Part shown: positions 5,778 to 10,470 of the stretch, in pieces
How positions within the stretch are numbered: position 1 is the first letter of the stretch
How the letters are laid out: each line of letters begins with the position of its first letter
Assembly (NCBI GenBank): GCA_031554275.1
Contig: JAVBKB010000226.1
Coordinates: forward strand, 1-10,470
DNA length: 10,470 nt
Reading direction: 5' to 3'
Origin: JAVBKB01 sp031554275
GTDB taxonomy: Bacteria > Bacillota > Bacilli > JARBTR01
The notes under the pieces: generated by a model
Seen by the model: only the letters and a program-made list of their open reading frames with translations
The model's database searches: none
What the model was told of the DNA's origin: nothing
Program-made: the position numbers and the translations under genes

Positions 5778-6362
5778 TTGAGACAGTATATTATTTTTGA
5801 TTTGGAAGCAACCTGTTGGCCAGGAAAAACAAATCAAACAAATGAAATAATCGAGATTGGTGCGGTCAAGCTTGACGAAAGTGCGAACCAGCTTAGCTCT
5901 TTTCAAAGTTTTGTCAAGCCAAGCAAGAATCCTTTGCTTTCTGATTTTTGTAAAGAGCTTACTCATATTTCGCAGGACCAGGTGGATGATGCGCCTTGCT
6001 TTAGTGAGGCAATGATTCAGTTTGAAAACTGGATTCAAGCTGGAGAGTTTGAGGAGACTTTGCTACTTAGCTGGGGAGATTACGACCGGAATCAGATTGT
6101 GAACGAGTCCAGAGTGAAGAATTATCAAGGTGATATCCTCAAGCTTTTGAAGCACCATGAGAACTTGAAGAAAAGCTTTGCAGTAATCAAACAGGTTAAG
6201 CGGTGTGGAATGGCAAGAGCATTGGAAATAATGAAAATCCCACTCGAAGGCACACACCATCGTGGGATTGATGATGCAAAGAACATTGCCAAAATCTTTA
6301 AAGGTATTTACCCGAAATGGTGCGCAGTCGACATTAATGCACTGTTAAGCGAAAATACTTGA
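5778..6362 (+). CDS. DEDDh 3'-5' exonuclease, KapD/ERI-1-like
   Basis: 194-aa protein with an RNase T/DnaQ-type fold. Exo I is YIIFDLEATCW (Asp8, Glu10), followed by NEIIEIGAVKL. FCKELTHISQDQVDDAP is typical of the KapD/ERI-1 branch. Exo II is SWGDYDRNQ (catalytic Asp probably 101). Exo III is HRGIDDAKNIAKIF (His161, Asp166). All acidic residues and the His are present, so it should be active; family members trim RNA or single-stranded DNA 3' ends, and the substrate here is unknown. The start is TTG 5778, 10 nt after AAGGAG (5762–5767); no in-frame ATG precedes the exo I motif. It lies between ffh and rpsP, directly after the hairpin array, with no own promoter seen, so it is probably cotranscribed with ffh. 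Its TGA stop overlaps the -35 of the rpsP promoter. Confidence 0.88.
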   Translation: MRQYIIFDLEATCWPGKTNQTNEIIEIGAVKLDESANQLSSFQSFVKPSKNPLLSDFCKELTHISQDQVDDAPCFSEAMIQFENWIQAGEFEETLLLSWGDYDRNQIVNESRVKNYQGDILKLLKHHENLKKSFAVIKQVKRCGMARALEIMKIPLEGTHHRGIDDAKNIAKIFKGIYPKWCAVDINALLSENT

Positions 6363-6387
6363 CAAGCTGCTTTTATTTCGATATGAT
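6359..6387 (+). promoter_or_regulatory. rpsP–khpA promoter (sigma-A type)
   Basis: Consensus -35 TTGACA (6359–6364) and -10 TATGAT (6382–6387) with a 17-bp spacer. The -35 includes the exonuclease stop codon. The predicted start near 6394 leaves a leader of about 43 nt. This separates S16 expression from the ffh/exonuclease unit. Confidence 0.85.
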
Positions 6388-6436
6388 ACATTTTGTTGAA
6401 AAAAATTTTATAATTATCTATCGGAGGAATTATTTC

Positions 6437-6709
6437 ATGGCAGTAAAAATTCGTTTAAAGCGTATTGGATCTAAGAAATCACCTTTCTATCGTATTGTTG
6501 TAGCTGATTCTCGTGCACCACGTGATGGTCGCGACATCGTAACATTAGGAACTTACAATCCGTTAACTGATCCTGCAACAGTTAAGATTGATGAAGAAGC
6601 AGCATTAAAGTGGATGCATAATGGTGCGAAGCCATCAGATACTGCACGTAGCATTCTTTCTCATCAGGGAATCATGAAGAAATTTCATGAGTCTAAATTG
6701 AATAAGTAA
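6437..6709 (+). CDS. rpsP: 30S ribosomal protein S16
   Basis: 90-aa S16, which binds 16S rRNA during early 30S assembly. The sequence opens MAVKIRLKRIGSKKSPFYRI, followed by VVADSRAPRDGR and LGTYNPLTDPATVKIDEEAALKWMHNGAKPSDTARSIL, all family hallmarks. The frame is open upstream to 6359, but ATG 6437 is clear: GGAGG (6423–6427) lies 9 nt before it and the protein then has the standard length and N-terminus. The stop overlaps the khpA start (TAATG). Confidence 0.98.
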   Translation: MAVKIRLKRIGSKKSPFYRIVVADSRAPRDGRDIVTLGTYNPLTDPATVKIDEEAALKWMHNGAKPSDTARSILSHQGIMKKFHESKLNK

Positions 6710-6954
6710 TGTGGGCTGATATGGAGAATTTAATCCTTTCTATTGTGAAGCCATTAGTTGATCATCCTGATCAAGTTACTATTTCAGTTGATGATTTTGA
6801 TTCGAAAATCATCTACACACTGCATGTACATGATGATGATATGGGAAAAGTTATTGGTAAACAGGGTCGGATTGCAAAAGCAATTAGAACACTTGTTTAC
6901 GCAGTGGGTTCTAATATGCCAAAGCGCGTTATTTTGGAAATAAGTGAAAAGTAA
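6709..6954 (+). CDS. khpA: KhpA, KH-domain RNA-binding protein (YlqC family)
   Basis: Small single-KH-domain protein that, in streptococci and relatives, pairs with KhpB/Jag to bind many RNAs and influence cell-division genes. Seen: LILSIVKPLVDHPDQVTI, then a KH core with the GxxG loop in KVIGKQGRIAKAIRTLV, and a C-terminal strand PKRVILEISEK. Two starts are possible: ATG 6709 (81 aa, overlapping the rpsP stop) or ATG 6721 (77 aa, MENLI…, nearer the usual N-terminus). Neither has a strong ribosome binding site. I keep 6709 because of the coupling overlap. A terminator follows, so rpsP–khpA form a short unit apart from rimM–trmD. Confidence 0.94.
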   Translation: MWADMENLILSIVKPLVDHPDQVTISVDDFDSKIIYTLHVHDDDMGKVIGKQGRIAKAIRTLVYAVGSNMPKRVILEISEK

Positions 6955-6958
6955 ATGA

Positions 6959-7002
6959 ATATCGTTTGTTTGAAGTGTAATTTCAAACAAACGGTATTTT
7001 TT
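6959..7002 (+). terminator. Rho-independent terminator after khpA
   Basis: ATATCGTTTGTTTGAA (6959–6974) pairs along its full length with TTCAAACAAACGGTAT (6982–6997), with one G·U pair and a 7-nt loop, followed by a run of six T. It begins five bases after the khpA stop. Confidence 0.92.
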
Positions 7003-7031
7003 GTTAATGTGCGATTTTTACTATGTAGTTT

Positions 7032-7048
7032 TATCAATTTGATATATT
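7032..7048 (+). promoter_or_regulatory. Putative nrfA promoter (extended -10) overlapped by a palindrome
   Basis: TGATATATT (7040–7048) fits an extended -10 (TGnTATAAT, one mismatch); no good -35 lies 16–18 bp upstream. A perfect 13-bp inverted repeat, TATCAA-T-TTGATA (7032–7044), covers its 5' part and could be an operator. The predicted start near 7055 precedes AAGGTGATC (7067–7075), a strong match to the 16S 3' end, just before the ATG. Confidence 0.45.
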
Positions 7049-7077
7049 ATTAGAAATAAAAAACCTAAGGTGATCAA

Positions 7078-8541
7078 ATGAAAAAATTGACGTTCGTTTT
7101 AATGCTTGCAGTAATTCTCCTAGTTGTTGGTTGTTCAAGCAAAGAACAGAATACCACCGGCCTAAAGGAAACTGAAATAAATAATGATGCTTTCAAAACA
7201 CTTTTCCCAGCGCAATATGCTAGTTATCAGCAGAATACCGAAATGTCGGATACGAAGTATGCCGGCTCTGAAAATCGCAGTAAGTTTTCAAGCGATAAGG
7301 AACCATACCTACCGATTCTTTTCTATAAATATGGCTTTTCACTCGACTATAATGAGGATCGAGGTCATTCTTTCGCGATTGAAGATTTGGAGAAAACACT
7401 TAGGGTGACAGATAAAACGCCAGGTGCTTGCTTGACGTGCAAATCTTCTGCGGTCCCTGCACTTTATAAGGAGATGGGTGATAATTTTTGGAGCGCCAAT
7501 TTAAAGAATGATGTTTTACCGAAGGCAGAGAAAGCAGGCCATTCAGCAATTGGATGTTCGGATTGTCACGATCCTGAGAATATGAATTTACGTGTTACAA
7601 GACCAAGTTTCATAGCTGAAATGAAAGAGAAGGGAATTGATGTTAAAAAAGCATCAAATAAAGACTTGCAAAACTATGTTTGCGGTCAATGTCATGCAGA
7701 ATACTATTTCAATGCCAAAACAACTGAAGTGACCCACCCTTGGGATTACGTCACGATGAAAGGGCAAACAACAGACAATCCCTTTTTCCAAGCTGGCAAC
7801 TCAAAACCTGGGTCTGTTGCATTAGCAATGTATGTGTATTATCAATCAGTTGCAAAAGAAAGAGGATTTAATGAGGATTTTATCCATGATATATCCGGTA
7901 CGCCTATTCTAAAGGCACAACATCCTGATTTTGAAATGACAATGGATGGGAATCACGGAAAAGCTGGGGTAACCTGTGTTGATTGTCATATGACAAGTGA
8001 GCTAACAACTGAAGGAAAAACGATCACATCACACCATATTACTTCGCCATTGAAGAATCCAGAGACTTGTCTGCAGGGTGGTTGTCATTCAGACACACCT
8101 GATGTGATGAAACAGAAAGCTGAATCGATTCAAACTAATTTCAAACAGCTGCTGGATCAAGCAGAGGAACAGTCAGTACGGGGTCATTATTATATAAATA
8201 AAATGATCTCCTCTGGTGCAAGCGCAGAAAAGATAGCCGATGCCCAAGAACAAATGAGCTTCGCACAATGGCTATGGGACTTTTGTGCCGCGGAAAACTC
8301 AACAGGCTTCCACAATCCTGCTGGAGCTGATTACATCTTAAATCTTTCACTGAAATCTTCAGAAGAGGTCCTTTCAATTGCGAAAAGCGAATTGATCAAA
8401 AATGATGTTAGTATTGCTGAGGTAGATGCAGAAATCGCCAAAATTAAACAAGCTGTTGCCGAAGAACCCGACTCTACAAAGAAACGAGATCATGCTATTT
8501 CGGAATATTTTCCTTCGTTCAGTAGTTTAGAAGCAAAATGA
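7078..8541 (+). CDS. nrfA: Pentahaem cytochrome c nitrite reductase NrfA, lipoprotein form
   Basis: Reduces nitrite to ammonium with six electrons on the outer face of the membrane. 487 aa. The signal MKKLTFVLMLAVILLVVGC has a lipobox (VVGC, Cys19), so it is lipid-anchored as expected in a Gram-positive cell. Haem motifs: CLTCK (118–122, the Lys-ligated catalytic haem typical of NrfA), CSDCH (160–164), CGQCH (202–206), CVDCH (300–304), and an unusual CLQGGCH (331–337, CX4CH). Conserved active-site and Ca-site residues are visible: DYNEDRGH (Arg95), CGQCHAEYYF (Glu208, Tyr209), PILKAQHPDFE (Lys279, Gln281, His282). The C-terminal helices include AQWLWDFCAAENSTGFHNP. ATG 7078 has a good AAGGTGATC site. 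No nrfH quinol-oxidase partner is adjacent. It sits alone between the khpA terminator and rimM, where translation genes are normally contiguous. Confidence 0.95.
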   Translation: MKKLTFVLMLAVILLVVGCSSKEQNTTGLKETEINNDAFKTLFPAQYASYQQNTEMSDTKYAGSENRSKFSSDKEPYLPILFYKYGFSLDYNEDRGHSFAIEDLEKTLRVTDKTPGACLTCKSSAVPALYKEMGDNFWSANLKNDVLPKAEKAGHSAIGCSDCHDPENMNLRVTRPSFIAEMKEKGIDVKKASNKDLQNYVCGQCHAEYYFNAKTTEVTHPWDYVTMKGQTTDNPFFQAGNSKPGSVALAMYVYYQSVAKERGFNEDFIHDISGTPILKAQHPDFEMTMDGNHGKAGVTCVDCHMTSELTTEGKTITSHHITSPLKNPETCLQGGCHSDTPDVMKQKAESIQTNFKQLLDQAEEQSVRGHYYINKMISSGASAEKIADAQEQMSFAQWLWDFCAAENSTGFHNPAGADYILNLSLKSSEEVLSIAKSELIKNDVSIAEVDAEIAKIKQAVAEEPDSTKKRDHAISEYFPSFSSLEAK

Positions 8542-8548
8542 AAATAAA

Positions 8549-8572
8549 TGTTGTAAAATAGAGCCTACAACA
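8549..8572 (+). other. Small hairpin between nrfA and rimM
   Basis: TGTTGTA (8549–8555) pairs perfectly with TACAACA (8566–8572). No U-run follows (GATTTCTC), so it is not a convincing terminator. rimM–trmD may therefore be read partly from the nrfA promoter; no clear separate promoter was found in the 50-bp gap. Confidence 0.4.
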
Positions 8573-8591
8573 GATTTCTCAAGGAGGAACA

Positions 8592-9104
8592 ATGACAAAT
8601 TGGTTTAATGTAGGGAAGATAGTAAATACACATGGGATCAAGGGAGAAGTAAGAGTCATTTCTTCAACAGATTTCCCAGAAGAACGTTTCGTAAAGGGAA
8701 ATACTCTTTATGCATTTATGGATCAAACACCCATTCAATTGGAAGTGTGTACTGTCAGACAACACAAGAATTTCTACCTACTCACTTTTCAAGGCTATGA
8801 GGATATAAATAAAGCCGAAACGTTAAAAGGTGCAGTTCTTAAGATTTCAGAAGAGCAACAATCAGCACTGCCAGACGATGAGTTCTACTATCATGAGATC
8901 ATTGGTTGTAAGGTCTACACCGAATCAGACGAATGTATCGGAGAAGTGATCAGTGTGTTGTCTCCAGGAGCAAATGATGTTTGGGAGGTCAAGCAATCTA
9001 GTGGTAAGATTGCTATGATCCCATATATTGCAGATGTTGTTAAGAATGTGGATGTGTCTACGAAAAAGATTGTGATTCACGTGATGGAAGGATTGCTAGA
9101 TTGA
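8592..9104 (+). CDS. rimM: 16S rRNA processing / ribosome maturation factor RimM
   Basis: 170-aa assembly factor for the 30S head, acting with S19 on 16S rRNA 3'-domain maturation. The N-terminal beta-barrel opens FNVGKIVNTHGIKGEVRVIS and includes DFPEERF and the KNFYLLTFQGYEDINKAE segment. The C-terminal PRC barrel has DEFYYHEIIGCKVYT, GEVISVLSPGANDVWEV and IPYIADVVKNVD. AAGGAGG (8581–8587) lies 4 nt before ATG 8592. Its TGA stop overlaps the trmD ATG (TGATG). In most Firmicutes it follows khpA within a few bases; here nrfA and a terminator intervene. Confidence 0.97.
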   Translation: MTNWFNVGKIVNTHGIKGEVRVISSTDFPEERFVKGNTLYAFMDQTPIQLEVCTVRQHKNFYLLTFQGYEDINKAETLKGAVLKISEEQQSALPDDEFYYHEIIGCKVYTESDECIGEVISVLSPGANDVWEVKQSSGKIAMIPYIADVVKNVDVSTKKIVIHVMEGLLD

Positions 9105-9856
9105 TGAAGATTGATGTATTAACTCTTTTTCCTGAAATGTTTCATGGAGTTTTGGGCTCATCGATTTTGAAAAAGGCGGCTGAAGTAGGGGCAGTTGAGT
9201 ATGAAGTGACTAACTTCAGAGATTATTCAACGCAGAAAGTGAAACAAGTTGATGATTATCCATACGGTGGTGGTGCTGGTATGGTACTCATGCCACAACC
9301 ATTATTTGACGCAGTTGCAGAGATTAAGCAGAAAAAAGTTTCAAAACCTCATATTGTTTTGCTATGTCCTCAAGGTGAACGATTCTCGCAAAAGAAAGCT
9401 GAATCATTCGCTAATCATGATCATTTGGTATTCATTTGTGGACATTATGAGGGCTATGATGAACGTATTCGGGAACACTTAGTTGATGAGGAGATATCCA
9501 TTGGAGACTATGTGTTGACAGGTGGCGAGCTTGCAGCAATGGTTGTAATAGATGCAGTCGTCAGGCTTCTCCCCGAAGTACTTGGTAATGAGGATTCACC
9601 AATGCAAGATTCACATAGTACAGGGCTACTTGAGCATCCGCATTATACAAGGCCGGCAGAGTATCAGGGATTTAAAGTACCCGATATCTTGTTGTCAGGA
9701 CACCACAAAAATATTGAAGAATGGCGAATGAAAGAGTCATTAAGAAGAACGTATTTAAGAAGGCCAGATATGTTAGAAACGATTACCTTATCTGATCAAG
9801 AAAAAAAATGGCTAACAGAAATCATACAAGAATTGCAAACAGTCGATAAGTGTTAG
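9104..9856 (+). CDS. trmD: tRNA (guanine37-N1)-methyltransferase TrmD
   Basis: Uses S-adenosylmethionine to make m1G37 next to the anticodon, preventing +1 frameshifts; essential in most bacteria. 250 aa. The SPOUT trefoil-knot landmarks are present: YPYGGGAGMV (about 53–61), FICGHYEGYDERI (110–122), SIGDYVLTGGELA (132–144), then Asp169 in SPMQDSHSTGLLEHPHYTRP (the proposed catalytic Asp at the same number as in Haemophilus) and LLSGHHKNIEEWR. The frame opens with TTG at 9101, but ATG 9104 is preferred: it overlaps the rimM stop and gives the standard MKIDVLTLFPEMF start. Translation is probably coupled to rimM. Confidence 0.98.
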   Translation: MKIDVLTLFPEMFHGVLGSSILKKAAEVGAVEYEVTNFRDYSTQKVKQVDDYPYGGGAGMVLMPQPLFDAVAEIKQKKVSKPHIVLLCPQGERFSQKKAESFANHDHLVFICGHYEGYDERIREHLVDEEISIGDYVLTGGELAAMVVIDAVVRLLPEVLGNEDSPMQDSHSTGLLEHPHYTRPAEYQGFKVPDILLSGHHKNIEEWRMKESLRRTYLRRPDMLETITLSDQEKKWLTEIIQELQTVDKC

Positions 9857-9908
9857 ATAATGGACTTGTATAGAATAAACTTTTTTATAAAAACGGAGGT
9901 AATTGGCG

Positions 9909-10412
9909 ATGTTTGCGAAACTAGACGATTTTATTCAAACGTGGACAAGTGAAAGCGAGTCAACGCAAAAATTATTTGCAGCAATGACGGATGAGTCATT
10001 AAAACAGGAAGTGATTCCTAATGGGCGTACTCTTGGACGTCTTGCTTGGCACATTACAACAACGATTCAAGAAATGACATCACATACAGGTTTACAATTG
10101 GATGCTGTCGGTCCTGAAGCGCCAGTGCCGCAAAAAGCAAGTGAAATCTATGCTGCATACACACAGGCGAGCGAATACTTAGTGAAAGCTCTTAAGGAAC
10201 AATGGACAGATGAATCATTACTAGCAGAGAACAATATGTACGGTGAAATGTGGAAAAATAATTTAACGCTTTATGTTATTTTGAGCCATCAAACTCATCA
10301 CCGTGGGCAAATGACTGTATTGATGCGCCAAGCGGGACTTGTGATTCCAGGAGTGTGTGGTCCTTCTTATGAAGAATGGAAAGCATTTGGAATGGAAGCA
10401 CCAACGGTTTAA
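9909..10412 (+). CDS. DinB/YfiT-like four-helix metalloprotein
   Basis: 167-aa protein of the DinB superfamily, four-helix bundles that usually hold a metal ion through three histidines. The triad is visible: LAWHITT (His48) and LSHQTHHRGQM (His127, His131). The C-terminus VIPGVCGPSYEEWKAFGMEAP is common in this family. Some relatives are damage-inducible and others are thiol transferases using bacillithiol or mycothiol; the reaction here cannot be told. Start ATG 9909 is chosen because GGAGG (9895–9899) lies 9 nt upstream, whereas TTG 9903 would be only 3 nt away. It is 52 bp after trmD with no terminator between; TAGAAT at 9871–9876 is a possible -10, but with no good -35. No clear terminator follows before the window ends. 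Confidence 0.88.
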   Translation: MFAKLDDFIQTWTSESESTQKLFAAMTDESLKQEVIPNGRTLGRLAWHITTTIQEMTSHTGLQLDAVGPEAPVPQKASEIYAAYTQASEYLVKALKEQWTDESLLAENNMYGEMWKNNLTLYVILSHQTHHRGQMTVLMRQAGLVIPGVCGPSYEEWKAFGMEAPTV

Positions 10413-10470
10413 AAAAAAGATGTGGTAAAAGCGTGTATTAAAGAAATTCGCCGTTAGTTTTCTTTGGTAT

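Noticed and set aside
5429..6362. Retron or toxin–antitoxin system made of hairpin repeats plus exonuclease
   Set aside because: There is no reverse transcriptase, antitoxin-like or partner gene nearby; adjacency alone does not support a defence or toxin call.
8549..8572. Terminator after nrfA
   Set aside because: The stem has only 7 bp and no U-run follows.
10440..10466. Hairpin AAAGAAA/TTTCTTT after the DinB gene
   Set aside because: It is all A/T apart from one G–C pair, with a 10-nt or longer loop, so too weak; the window ends before any tail could be judged.

Overview
The window looks like chromosome of a low-GC Gram-positive bacterium of the Bacilli. The gene order ylxM–ffh … rpsP–khpA … rimM–trmD is the conserved Firmicutes signal-recognition/ribosome-maturation cluster. 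Ribosome binding sites are AGGAGG-like, promoters are sigma-A type, several starts overlap the preceding stop (TAATG, TGATG), and the first gene ends in a sortase sorting signal. I cannot name the genus. The organism appears to use selenocysteine and to have a c-type cytochrome nitrite reductase, both uncommon in this group.

Layout. (1) 1–785: the 3' end of a surface-protein gene with an IPKTG sorting signal, followed by two strong hairpin terminators. (2) 786–3446: divergent selenium genes. selD (minus strand) has an in-frame UGA at the catalytic position (Sec15) with a bacterial-SECIS-like hairpin directly after it, so the real gene runs 786–1814; an ordinary ORF call loses its first 27 codons. 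selA (plus strand) makes selenocysteinyl-tRNA. Three contiguous 21–23 bp direct repeats between them overlap the selD promoter. (3) 3447–3753: intergenic, with a 28-bp direct repeat, a palindrome and a near-consensus promoter for ylxM–ffh. (4) 3754–5435: ylxM–ffh. (5) 5429–5751: a tandem repeat of about 323 bp built of modular hairpins with GAA/AAA triloops; it includes the ffh stop codon and leads into a DEDDh 3'-5' exonuclease gene (5778–6362). (6) 6359–7002: a strong promoter, rpsP, khpA and a terminator. (7) 7003–8541: a lone pentahaem nitrite reductase NrfA lipoprotein with an unusual CX4CH fifth haem site and no nrfH beside it. (8) 8549–9856: rimM–trmD. (9) 9909–10412: a DinB-family protein.

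How the genes work together. Ffh with 4.5S RNA, aided by YlxM, targets membrane and secreted proteins; S16, KhpA, RimM and TrmD serve ribosome assembly and tRNA/RNA function. The exonuclease with its hairpin array and nrfA look like insertions that split this otherwise conserved cluster. SelD supplies selenophosphate, SelA converts seryl-tRNA(Sec) to selenocysteinyl-tRNA(Sec), and SelD itself needs that product, which makes a self-dependent loop. selB and tRNA(Sec) are not in the window.

Most worth a second look: the Sec-containing SelD with its repeat-bearing divergent promoter region, the modular hairpin array between ffh and the exonuclease, and the isolated NrfA.
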